A stretch of 64,000 bases of DNA from Artemisia argyi. Its lineage: Eukaryota; Streptophyta; Magnoliopsida; Asterales; Asteraceae. This document shows positions 48,118 through 58,840 of the stretch, in pieces; the first letter of the stretch is position 1; each line of letters opens with the position of its first letter. Location of the stretch: the NCBI GenBank assembly GCA_030686995.1, contig CM060686.1:72024819-72088818 (forward strand). The letters are read 5' to 3'. Both the position numbers and the translations under genes were made by a program. The notes under the pieces were generated by a model. It was given only the letters and a program-made list of their open reading frames with translations. It was not told the origin of the DNA and ran no database searches.

Positions 48118-49485
48118 TTGGATAAGCACGATAGAAGTGAGATTAAGGATTCATTTCCTGACGAACAACTGATGTTAATGATTGATTCGGAGCCGTGGTA
48201 CGCCGATTTTGCTAATTACCTCGCAAGTAGACTTGTTACTGAACACCTGACTAGATACGAAAGAAAAAGGTTCTTTTCTCAGCTAAAATACTACTTTTGG
48301 GATGAACCATTTTTATTCCAAAGGTGTCCAGACCAAATTATAAGACGCTGTGTTTTGGAAAGTGAGGCAGTAAAGATTATGAGGGAATGTCACTCTGGTC
48401 CCTCTGGCGGGCATCATGGGATAAACACAACCGCCCGAAAGATTTTCGATGCGGGATTCTATTGGCTTACAATTTTCCGTGATGTAAAAGAGATGGTGCA
48501 GGCATGCGATGCGTGTCAACGAGCCGGGAACATATCACATAGGGATGAAGCACCTCAGAACTTTATACAAGTTTGTGAGGTCTTCGATGTTTGGGGAATT
48601 GACTTCATGGGACCATTTCCATCTTCAGGGGGAAACGAATACATTTTTGTCGCCATCGATTATGTTTCAAAATGGGTTGAGGCACAAGCCCTTAGGACCA
48701 ATGACGCCAGAGTAGTTATTCATTTCCTGAAAAAGCTTTTCGCTAGATTCGGGATTCCTAAAGCTCTCATCAGTGATTGGGGGACCCATTTTTACAATGC
48801 ACAAATGGAAAAGGTCATGAAGAGGTATGGAGTATCTCATCGATTCTCCACCGCCTATCATCCATAAACCAATGGCCAGGTCGAAAACACCAATAGGGCT
48901 ATTAAAAGAATACTTGAAAAGACGGTTAGTCAAAATAGAAAAGACTGGTCATTTAAACTCGACGAAACCTTATGGGCATTCCGAACCGCCTACAAAACAC
49001 CTATTGGAACGACCCCGTTTCGCATGGTGTATGGTAAGGCGTGTCACTTGCCAGTTGAATTAGAACAAAAGGCTTATTGGGTGCTTAAAGCATGTAACTT
49101 AGACTATACAATTACCGGAACTAATAGGTTCTTGCAATTACACGAGCTTGATGAGCTTAGGTTAGAAGCCTATGAGTCTTCCATTACATATAAAGAGAGG
49201 GCAAAAAGATGGCATGACCAGAGAATTAAGAAACCCAAGGAATTTTCAGAAGGAGACAAAGTCCTATTGTACAACTCTCGGTTAAGGTTATTTCCAGGAA
49301 AACTGAAGTCTAGATGGTATGGACCATTTATGGTGAGAAGCTCCTCTAAAACTGGAGCCGTTGTGTTATTAGACGATGAAGGTAGAGAATTTACTGTTAA
49401 CATACAACGTGTAAAACATTATCAAGAAAATAATAATGAAATGATTGGTGAGGAAGATGTAACGTTTGACGATGAGGTCACATAG
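48118..49485 (+). pseudogene. Element E integrase with one nonsense codon
   Basis: The zinc-binding HHCC region runs from H-S-G-P-S-G-G-H-H to C-D-A-C-Q (48390-48520). Catalytic Asp is in W-G-I-D-F-M-G-P (near 48595) and a second in L-I-S-D-W-G-T-H-F (near 48775), where the family has Arg in place of Trp. The Glu is in N-G-Q-V-E-N-T-N (near 48885). A TAA at 48865-48867 replaces the expected Gln of H-P-Q-T-N-G. The frame then stays open through the C-terminal domain (W-Y-G-P-F near 49318) to the TAG at 49483. Small frames at 48509-48715 and 48827-49063 are other-frame shadows. Confidence 0.92.
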
Positions 49486-49499
49486 TAACCCATGGCCTT

Positions 49500-49554
49500 G
49501 AGTCTAGCTTCAAGACTCGTAAATAAAGAAAAGCGCTTCTTGGGAGGCAACCCA
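49500..49554 (+). other. Post-stop hairpin and GGGAGGCAACCC motif (element E copy)
   Basis: GAGTCT (49500-49505) / AGACTC (49513-49518) starts 14 nt after the stop. CTTGGGAGGCAACCCA follows at 49539-49554. Confidence 0.7.
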
Positions 49555-51977
49555 TGCTTTGTGTGATTTTCATTTTGTTTGTTTGTTATTTGCTTCCGTA
49601 TGCATGCTTTATTTTTATTGTTGGTAGATCATGTTTCAAAACTAAATAGTGGAAATACTTTACTTTGTTGTTTTGGCCTAGTCTTAACTCCACCCTAAAA
49701 GTATTATTGCAAAAGATAAGTGTAAGGGGAAACCCCAAATAGGTTTTTAAGAAACAAACCGATCATGATTCTCCACAATATTAAATGAACATGTATATTA
49801 GTATTTGTTAGAGTCAAATGCTTGTATTGAGTCATAATGAAGTTTTGAAGGATTTTCCAGGAAGTAGGACCAAGTTTTTCCAGAAATTTTCCGGAAACTT
49901 AACATAAGAATTTCTGCAGGTCACTTCTGACGGCGTCACGAGTTAACTCTTGACGGCGTCACATGTAAAAATCTAGAAATTTTACCAGTTTTGTGTTTCT
50001 AACGGAGTCTCTAAGTTTTTGTGAATTATTAAGTTTTATAATCTCTAGGAAATCTGCAAACTTCATTCCACAAGCATTATATCTTACTTTGTTTTCTAGG
50101 ATTTAGTAACTTATATAGGATGCCGCCGATTTTATGCGAGGTTGTTTTGTCTATTTTCTCAGGATTTACAGGTTACGTTTGACAAGAAGATGATTTATAT
50201 TTCTGGAAGGGAAGCTTTGATTGTTCATTTTCTTGGAGGAAGATCTAACCTGGCCACCTTATTATCCATACCGAGCGAATCAGGGGAGTATTTGATTTCA
50301 TTTGTTTTACTTATTTCACTTTTACATTCTTTACTTGAACATTGGGTACAATGTTCATCCTAAGTATAAGGGGAGGGTAAAATGATGATACCTTACATGT
50401 ACACTTTCGCTTGAGTTTGTTTGTTTAATGGTAGATGTGTAATAAAACTATGAGAAATACTTGTTAGTGTAATTTTAGCACCAAATTTAATTTTTTTTAC
50501 AACATTTAGGAGTGAAACTTTAGCCTTAGCAAGCGTCTCATGGATAGGAGATTGTATGACTAGCACATAACCGTATCATTCAGAAACATTTTCCACCCAA
50601 ATACGTGAGGTTCGCCTTTAGATTTGATAGGAAAAGCATTTACTATTAGTGCTTATGAGTGTACCGGTAGCATTTAGATTCTAGAACTTGCGTTAGTGAT
50701 GCATCCCGAGACCGCTAGTGAGACTACATTCGTGTAGTAGGATTTACTACATGATAAGAGGCATTAGGATCACCCTTGTGTTAAACCCGTATCATAATTA
50801 CTTGACCATTTAAGTCATATTACTTGACTAGCTAAGTCAACTAATTTTCCCACACCCTTAGCGTTGTACTCATTTTTAGTACACGAAACCCCTAGTACAC
50901 CCCTCCGAGCCTATCTTTTCGTTTCTAACTTTAAGCATTTTACTTAAAGAAAGAATTTGTTACACCCCACTTAAATGTACAACCAAATCGCCTTAGCCTT
51001 CCGTGTATGCACTCATCTTTAGTGCATTATTGTTATTTGTTAAACCTTAAGTTAACTTTCTAATTGATTACATGGTTGCTAAGTCGAGTCATATCCTTGT
51101 ACATATTGTTTTGGGACGATTGGGACTCATGGTTAAGTACTTATTTTTTGGAGTAATGGGGAAGAACATCATATATTACCCCCATATGTACGTTAATATT
51201 AAAAGTGCTCAAAGTGTTTTGATTTTCTTAATTCGAGTCATTAGATTAGTTTATTGTAAAGTATGTAAAGATTCAAGTGTAAGGGGAATTTCCATTCCCT
51301 ATGATGTATTATTTTGGATGGTAGGGTAAGAGTGTATGCACAAAAAAAAAAAAAAAAAAAAAAAATCGAAAGAAAAGAAAAGAAAAGAAAAGAAAAGAAA
51401 AAAAATAGAAAAAGAAAAGAGAAAAAATATACGGACTACCATCCCTTTTCATTCTATGTTTATTTTATGTTTTTGTTATTTTTCATTTATTAGCTTAAGT
51501 CGAGTCTAGTCTTGGCTTAGCAACGCCACATTGTACATGTAATTGACCAAGATTGTTAGCTCGCCACCAGTAAAAACTCCCTTTATCCAACAAAACCGTG
51601 TATTTCATATCCCTATACCTAACGTTACAACCCTTTAAAAGACCTCTTTGATAGTTTATCCTAGGTGGTTACGCCATGTGGTGGAGGTTTGATCCTTTCC
51701 CAAGCCTATGGTAATCTATTTTGCTAGGACAGGTAGTGAGAGATATCTTCCATTTCCATAATGTTATATCACTTTATTACACCCGAGAGATGTGAGTATC
51801 TAAACACTATTTGTGAGGTGCTAGTATATGACCTCCGTGCTTGTCTTTGGTATTTTGTGGAACGATTATTTGTTGTAATTACTTTTATATTTGTGTTAAA
51901 TGACCTCTAACTTGTCTTTTGAGTAGAATAAAAGCATATTTGCTTGAGGACAAGCAAATCTCAAGTGTAAGGGTATA
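49555..51977 (+). other. Conserved 3' noncoding region of element E
   Basis: 2.4 kb conserved in B, A, D and F, so under element-level constraint or recent common descent. It has a paired TGACGGCGTCA (49928-49938, 49951-49961), a small frame at 50142-50363 that is also largely open in F (59420-59650), an A-run with (AAAAG)n at 51341-51405, and the terminal CAAGTGTAAGGGTATA before the LTR. The purine tract before the LTR is weak. Confidence 0.8.
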
Positions 51978-53379
51978 TGATGAGGCGAAAAATGAACCAC
52001 TTTTATGGGGTCATTTAAGCCCGGAATTGAATTTATTTGATCAAATATTGCCCTAAATCGTTCCTTTTGTGATTTTAGGTACTTTGGGAGAGAAATCGGG
52101 AAAAGGAAGCAATTCGGACATTTTTGGAGCATAAAAGTGAAGAAAACGCCAAAGTCTTAATTTTCCTTGCTGGGAACAGTAGGTGACGGCGTCAAGAAGG
52201 AATTTTTGACGGCGTCAAGAGTAAAGACCATGACGGCCCAGTGGATTCATGAAGGCGTCACAAAGTAGAGCGTCAATAGTTAAATGCGTGAAGGCCTTGG
52301 ACATGACGGCGTCAAAAGTAGATCAAGGCAGTCCGAGGAGTATTTTGGCGGCGAGATGACGGCGTCAGAATTTTGTTCTTGACGCCGTCAGACCCTATTT
52401 CCTATATATAGTTTTCTAATTTTCACATTAAAAAAGAGAGAAGTTTTGGAGAAACCCTAGTTACGATTTTGGTACGAATTTTACAGGTTTTTCAAGGGTT
52501 CTCAGCCCTTGATTCCTTTCATGTGTAATTGAGATAAGTACTCTTTTAATTCAATCAATATGTCTATGTGTTGGTTGTCTATATCTTGTTCTTGTCTTAA
52601 TTCCACCATGTTAGGCTAGATTTATCTTGTGTTTGCTTGGATCTAATGAAACCTAGATGTTAATTATGTGTTGATTACTTGTTTATGGTTGTATTGGATG
52701 AATGAATTCGATGTTAGGCTTAAGAAAACTGGCAGATCTCCAAATGGTAACATGCTTGAACGTCTTAGGAAACATGAACTGACGTGCACTAGGTTTTATT
52801 GGTTGTATTTATTGCATGAGTAAATTCTAATGATCCCATGTTAGGAGCTTCTTAATCGGCTCGATATAGGAGTGAAGTAGGCACTCATAGGATTGGGGAA
52901 TTAAGTGCGCCACCCCATGAATGGTATTAAGGAATACAATCCATCATCCACGCAACTATAACAAGTAATTAACGTGTAAAAGATATCTAGGGAGTAGTGA
53001 AATCTAAGTAAACACATTTTCTCCACTTATTGTTCACAACCTTAGTATAATTTAGTTTATTTTCATTTTTAGTATTTCATTTTAATTGCATCTTTAGTAT
53101 TGGGTTAGTTGACTAGCAACTAATTCCGCCCAAATCCTTCAAACCCGAGATTTTTACTTGCTTACTAAAAAATATAAAAATACAAAAATAATCATCCCTC
53201 ATCTTTAGAACTAGTATTTAGGTTTTCTAATACTAGCGACACTATTCCTTGCTGAACGATTAATCCCCCGGTACTTGTCACTATACTATACTACAACGAT
53301 CAGGTACACTGCCTGGTGGGGGTTGTAAGCTTCTCAAGATCCCTTGAGAGGTAAAGCCTGGTGTAATTCCCACGTATCA
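51978..53379 (+). repeat. 3' LTR of element E
   Basis: 1402 bp, very similar to 42576-43976. TGACG cluster at 52182-52391 and TATA at 52402-52411. Followed by the TSD GCGAA (53380-53384). Confidence 0.93.
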
Positions 53380-54479
53380 GCGAACCTCACATATTTGGGG
53401 TGGAAATTTTTGAGTGGTACGGTTTTTCGTGCTAGTCATACAACTCCTATCCATGAGACGCTCATTAAGGCTAAAGCTTCACTCCTAAATGTTGCAAAAA
53501 AATTTAAATTTTGCGCTAAAATTGCCCTAACAAGTATTTCTCTTAGTTTTATTACACACCTACTATTGAACAAACAAACTCAAATGCAATTGTATTCTCT
53601 AAGGTATCATCATTTACCCTCCCCTTACACTTAGGCTGAACATTGTCCCCAATGTTCAATAAAAAGGATGTAAAAGCAATGAAGGTAAAAGAATGAAACA
53701 AATACTCCCCTGATTCGTTCGGTGTGGATAATGTCATAACATGGTTAGATCCTCCTCCAAGAAAATGAACGTTGAAAGCTTCCCTCCAGAAATATAAATC
53801 ATCTTCTTGTCCAATATAACCTGTTAAACCTGAGAAAACAATCATGGCAAACCTCGCATAAAATTGGCGGCAATCTATATATATAAAGATATAATGCTTT
53901 TGGAATGAATGTTTGCAGATTTCCTGGAGTTTATAAAACTAAAGAATTAACAAAAACTTTAAGACTCCGGTAGAAAAACAAAACTTGCAAAAATTTTCAG
54001 ACTTTTACACCTGACGCCGTCAGGTTATAGCCCTGACGCCGTCAGAATGTTCTGACAGAAATCTTATGTTAAGTTTCCGGAAAATTTCTGAAAAAACTCA
54101 CGCCTTAATTCCTGGAATTCCTGCAAAACATCATTATAACTCGATACAAGCATATGACTCACACAAATACTAATATGCATGTTCGTTTAATATCGTTGTG
54201 GTCCATGTTCAATTTCGTTCTAAGAAACAAATTTAGATTTCCCTTACACTTATCTTTTGCGAAATACCTTTTTATAAAGTTAAGACGAAGTTAAACAACA
54301 AGGTAAAGCATTTTCCCAATTTATTTTGAAACATGAGCCACAAACAATAAAAATAAAGCACGCATACGGAAACAAATAAAATCAATCAAACAAACAAGCA
54401 AACAAATAAAGCTTGGGTTGCCTCCCAAGAAACGCTTTTCTTTATTTACGAGTCTTGTAGCTAGACTCAAGGTTACGGG
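53380..54479 (-). other. Relic D, 3' noncoding piece (second part)
   Basis: Continues 41790-42575 in reverse sense. It has paired TGACGCCGTCA near 54012 and 54034, the CCTCCCAAGAAACGC motif (54421-54435) and the hairpin GAGTCT/AGACTC (54450-54468), 11 nt downstream of the minus-strand stop. Confidence 0.8.
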
Positions 54480-55649
54480 CTATCCTATATGAGTGAGTTC
54501 CTCATCGAGGACATCTTTGGGGTCAAACTTAGGTTTCAATTTCCTATCGGTTCTCTTGGTTTGGTATGACTTCTCAAATTTTTCTCCATCCGGATCACAT
54601 AGAATCATCTTCATATGCCATGATTCGTCACCTTCCTTAGGTGGCTTGTCCCAATTCCATTTACGTTTATCACCTTCCCTTTTCCACTTGTTCATTCCTA
54701 AGTTAATAGGCATCACTCCTAGGAATTCAATCATTTTCCTAAAGACTAAGGGATCCTCAAAGGGGTTTAGTTCTTCATCCCTAGCTATGAGTTGCTCCAC
54801 CGAATGCGTTTTATTTATAAACTCCTTCTCTAAATAAAATGGGCGTTGAGGTCCTATGAAGTCTCTATTAACCCAAGGTCCGTATCTAAATGGTCTCCTA
54901 TTCAAATCTACCCAATGAGGCGTTGGTTCCTCATTAGTATCGTAGGCATGTTTCTTAACATCATAGACCGACCAAGTTTCTCCTTCTCCTACCGCTATTC
55001 TAGATTCCTTACAATCAATCATCGCACTTGCGGTAGCTAAAAATCCTCTTCCTATTAATAAAGGGCATGTAGTGTCACTAACCATATCAAGGACGTGGAA
55101 ATCGGCTAACATTGTCAACCTTCCTATATGCACTAACACATCCTTCACTACCCCAACCGGATACGCTACACTTCCATCCGCAAGCCCTATGACTACCTCT
55201 GTTTCATCTAATTTTCCCGGCCTAAGAGTGGTGTATAGAGATAATGGAAGCAAATTTAGGCTTGACCCAAGTACGGCTAATGTGTCAAAAGCCTCAGAAT
55301 TTCCGATCTTACAGGGTAAAACGAATATGCCCGGATCATCTAATTTTTTAGGAAGCTTGTTTTGAACGAAGGCGGTCCCATTCTTACCCAACTTGAGTTT
55401 CTCTTCATATTTCTGTAAAAGGGCATTGTAGTAGGGAGCACGGGTTAAGACATCAATGACGGGGCGCTCAAGGTGGAGTTCCTTGAATTCATCGCCAAGG
55501 CCTTGTGTAGGAGGTGTTTCAATTATGCTATTGACCGATTTGATGTTGGGTGTTTTGCTCAATTGGTCCTTTTGGAAAATTTGGGTTTGCTTGAAACACG
55601 TGCTTACGGCATTAACTGAATAGTATTGTGGAAAAGAAGTAGGAGACAA
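54480..55649 (-). pseudogene. Relic D: protease-like frame with altered active site and an unknown C-terminal extension
   Basis: 389 residues, open without stops. The N-terminus is truncated by the junction near 55668, so the first Met may be internal. Residues about 95-230 match the Athila-type retropepsin (L-P-K-K-L-D-D-P-G, L-P-C-K-I-G, then P-L-L-I-G-R-G-F-L-A-T-A). The active-site position reads L-A-V-L-G-S-S, with Val where the catalytic Asp of D-L-G-S/A belongs. After residue 245 comes a domain I cannot assign (W-V-D-L-N-R-R-P-F, N-P-F-E-D-P-L-V-F-R-K, W-N-W-D-K-P-P-K-E-G-D). No gag, RT or IN is attached. The long uninterrupted frame despite the lost catalytic residue is odd. Confidence 0.8.
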
Positions 55650-55669
55650 AACAGATGATATAGCGCTAA

Positions 55670-56025
55670 TGTTTACAACCCTTTGAAAGACCTCTTTGAT
55701 AGTTTATCCTAGGTGCTTACGCCATGTGGTGGAGGTTTGATCCTTTCCCAAGCCTATGGTAATCTATTTTGCTATGACAGGCAGTGAGAGAAATCTTCCA
55801 TTTCCATAATGTTATATTACTTTATTACACCCGAGAGATGTGAGTATCTAAACACTATTTGTGAGGTGCTAGTGTATGACCTCCGTGCTTGTCTTTGGTC
55901 TTTTGTGGAACGAATATTTGTTGTAATTACTTTTATGTTAGTGTTAAATGACCTCTAACTTGTCTTTTGACTAGAATAAAAGCATATTTGCTTGAGGACA
56001 AGCAAATCTCAAGTGTAAGGGTATA
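55670..56025 (+). other. 3' internal end of an Athila-like element, upstream of the F LTR
   Basis: Matches 15630-15983 and 51626-51977. It joins relic D abruptly at about 55668 in opposite orientation. Its position before an LTR that also starts element F makes F a composite. Confidence 0.85.
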
Positions 56026-57424
56026 TGATGAGGCAAAAAATGAACACTTTTAGGGGGTCATTTAAGCCCGGAATTGAATTTATTTGATCAAATATTGCCC
56101 TAAATCGTTCCTTTTGTGATTTTAGGTACTTTGGGAGAGAAATCTGGAAAAGGAAGCAATTCGGACGTTTTTGGAGCATAAAAGTGAAGAAAACGCCAAA
56201 GTCTTAATTTTCCTTGCTGGGAACAGTAGGTGACGGCGTTAAGAAGGAATTTTTGACGGCGTCAAGAGTAAAGACCATGACGGCCCAGTGGATTCATGAA
56301 GGCGTCACAAAGTAGAGCGTCAAGAGTTAAATGCGTGACGGCTTAGGACCTGACGGCGTCAAAAGTAGATCAAGGCAGTCCGAGGAGTATTTTGGCGGCG
56401 AGATGACGGCGTCAGAATTTTGTTCTTGACGCCGTCAGACCCTATTTCCTATATATAGTTTTCTAATTTTCACATTAAAAAGAGAGAAGTTTTGGAGAAA
56501 CCCTAGTTACGATTTTGGTACGAATTTTACAGGTTTTTCAAGGGTTCTCAGCCCTTGATCCCTTTCATGTGTAATTGAGATAAGTACTCTTTTAATTCAA
56601 TCAATATGTCTATGTGTTGGTTGTCTATATCTTGTTCTTGTCTTAATTCCACCATGTTTGGCTAGATTTATCTTGTATTTGCTTGGATCTAATGAAACCT
56701 AGATGTTAATTATGTGTTGATTACTTGTTTATTGTTGTATTGGTGAATGAATTCGATGTTAGGCTTAAGAAAACTGGCAGATCTCCAAATGGTAACATGC
56801 TTGAACGTCTTAGGAAACATGAACTGACGTGCACTAGGTTTTATTGGTTGTATTTATTGCATGAGTAAATTCTAATGATCCCATGTTAGGAGCTTCTTAA
56901 TCGGCTCGACATAGGAGTGAAGTAGGCACTCATAGGATTGGGGAATTAAGTGCGCCACCCCATGAATGGTATTAAGGAATACAATCCGTCATCCACGCAA
57001 CTATAACAAGTAATTAACGTGTAAAAGATATCTAGGGAGTAGTGAAATCTAAGTAAACACATTTTCTCCACTTATTGCTCACAACCTTAGTATAATTTTG
57101 TTTATTTTCATTTTTAGTATCTTATTTTGATTGCATCTTTAGTATTGGGTTAGTTGACTAGCAACTAATTCCGCCCAAATCCTTCAAACCCGAGATTTTT
57201 ATTTGCTTTCTAAAAAATATAAAAATACAAAAATAATCATTCCTCATCCTTAGAACTAGTATTTAGGTTTTCTAATCCTAGCGACACTATTCCTTGCTGA
57301 ACGATCAATCCCCCGGTACTTGTCACTATACTATACTACAACGATCAGGTACACTGCCTGGTGGGGGTTGTAAGCTTCTCAAGATCCCTTGAGAGGTAAA
57401 GCCTGGTGCGATTCCCACGTATCA
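56026..57424 (+). repeat. LTR shared by two internal regions (element F)
   Basis: 1399 bp, TGATGAGGC to ACGTATCA. TGACG cluster 56230-56438, TATA 56450-56458. On its left is 3' internal sequence; on its right are a PBS and gag-like frame. Confidence 0.9.
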
Positions 57425-57430
57425 AGTTTT

Positions 57431-57448
57431 TGGCGCCGCTGCCGGGGA
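57431..57448 (+). other. Primer-binding site of element F
   Basis: TGGCGCCGCTGCCGGGGA, identical to that of elements E and G, six bases after the LTR. Confidence 0.9.
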
Positions 57449-57601
57449 ATAGTTATTCTCTAGGTTAGAATCTCTTTTTATTAGGTCTACTTGCTAGATT
57501 CCTTTCTAGTAAGATTTTATTTTTATTTTTAGGTTTTCTTTAGTCTATCTTTTTCTTTGTGTGTTTGTTCGTAATTTCCATTGACTCTTCCGTTCACCAT
57601 T

Positions 57602-58783
57602 ATGGAGTACGCGAATCCACCATACCACCAACCACAAAGGCCATTCTACCCTATCGACATCTCGAATTTCAAACAATATCGAGATGAACCCATATATGAT
57701 GCATGGACTCGTTTTAGAAATTTACTCCGAAAATTCCTTCATCATAGTTTCGCTTTAGCATCCCTAACCCGAACCTTTTACTATCGTGTTGGCCAATATG
57801 ACCAAATGCGCATTGAGGATTTTGCCAATGGGGACTTTAGGGAATTAAGTGCTGAAGAAGCATGGGATGCCATAGAAGATTGTGCCCAATATTATTATAG
57901 GGCAGACAACCCAACAAACGTTAGTACAAGTCAATTGAATATAAATTTCCAGGATCATGAAACAAGTTTGTTTGGGGATGAATATATTAGTGTTGAGATA
58001 CCTAAGTGGTTGTCATGTAATGCCATAGTACAAAACAAACACATAGGTAATCTAGATAAAATGGAGGATGAGGTAAGTAACGTAAGCCCATCAAGTACCC
58101 CACAAGTCCTACCATCATTTGAGGCACACATACCACCCGTGACTTACCCTGAAGAAGTAAAAGAGACTATAGGAACCCCAATAGAGGTAGAGCCCTTGAA
58201 CCAAACACAACTAGAGGATATAGGTTTGAATACTTATAATGATAACCTTACTCTTAGTTCTAGGGAAGTTCCTAGTTTTGATGAAACGGAGCCTCAACCA
58301 TAACCGTTACCTAATCTTCCATCCTTGGATGACAATTTAGGAATTAAAATAGGTTCCGATCCACCCATCAAACCATATAGTCCGGGTAGTCTTATGATAA
58401 AGGTAGTGGACTCTAAGCCTTGTAGAGAGGAATCCAATATAGGAGTGGAAAATGACCTTACATGTTTACATCACCCATTTATGATTGATCACAAGAAACA
58501 TTATGGGTTTAAACCGGGTTTATTAGGTCAAGATGGATTCCCAACTAGGAGTCTCTTGAAGTTGATTGAAAATGATCCCTTTCTAGGAGAAAATCTTAAT
58601 CCACCCACTAACCCGATTGAATTAGGTAAGGTTATGATGATAGGAGCACACCCCTTTGGGCATATAATTCATCCACCAATCTTTTCTCACGTGGCATACT
58701 TCCACCCTAAGGGTGTGTATCGCTACTTCCACCCGCACTTAATCCTAAGTGTTGGGAAAACCTCCTCTATTTTCGTTAAATAA
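57602..58783 (+). pseudogene. Element F: gag remnant fused to an unknown C-terminal domain, one stop
   Basis: A single frame of 394 codons from the ATG at 57602 to the TAA at 58781, broken only by a TAA at 58301-58303. Residues about 20-100 keep the middle of Gag (D-E-P-I-Y-D-A-W-T-R-F-R-N-L-L, L-R/H-x-F region, then F-R-E-L-S-A-E-E-A-W). Most of the capsid domain, the zinc knuckle and protease are missing. The rest is an acidic, Pro-rich domain (S-T-P-Q-V-L-P-S-F-E, P-P-V-T-Y-P-E-E-V, E-V-P-S-F-D-E) and a C-terminal part with H-Y-G-F-K-P-G-L-L-G-Q and G-V-Y-R-Y-F-H-P-H-L. It is homologous to the minus-strand 20841-21728. No known fold is recognised, but conservation between two copies suggests it was once translated. 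Confidence 0.8.
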
Positions 58784-58788
58784 GGGTA

Positions 58789-58840
58789 GAGTCAGGCTCG
58801 TGACTCGAACAAAAACAAGCGCTTCTTGGGAGGCAACCCA
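58789..58840 (+). other. Post-stop hairpin with altered stem pair and GGGAGGCAACCC motif (element F copy)
   Basis: GAGTCA (58789-58794) / TGACTC (58801-58806), 6-nt loop, 5 nt after the stop. The closing pair is A-T where elements B, D and E have T-A. CTTGGGAGGCAACCCA follows at 58825-58840. Confidence 0.7.

Larger units (their letters stand above)
42576..53379 (+). mobile_element. Element E: nearly complete autonomous Athila-type Ty3/gypsy retrotransposon
   Basis: 10,804 bp with LTRs 42576-43976 and 51978-53379, PBS 43983-44000 and a polyprotein at 44147-49485, followed by a conserved 2.5-kb 3' noncoding region. TSDs GCGAA lie at 42571-42575 and 53380-53384. It is inserted in relic D, and the empty site matches the reverse of element A's 3' region near 19735. 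It is the only element here with a full gag-PR-RT-RH-IN set, and so a plausible former helper for A, B, D and F, though now disabled by four stops and one frameshift. Confidence 0.92.
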
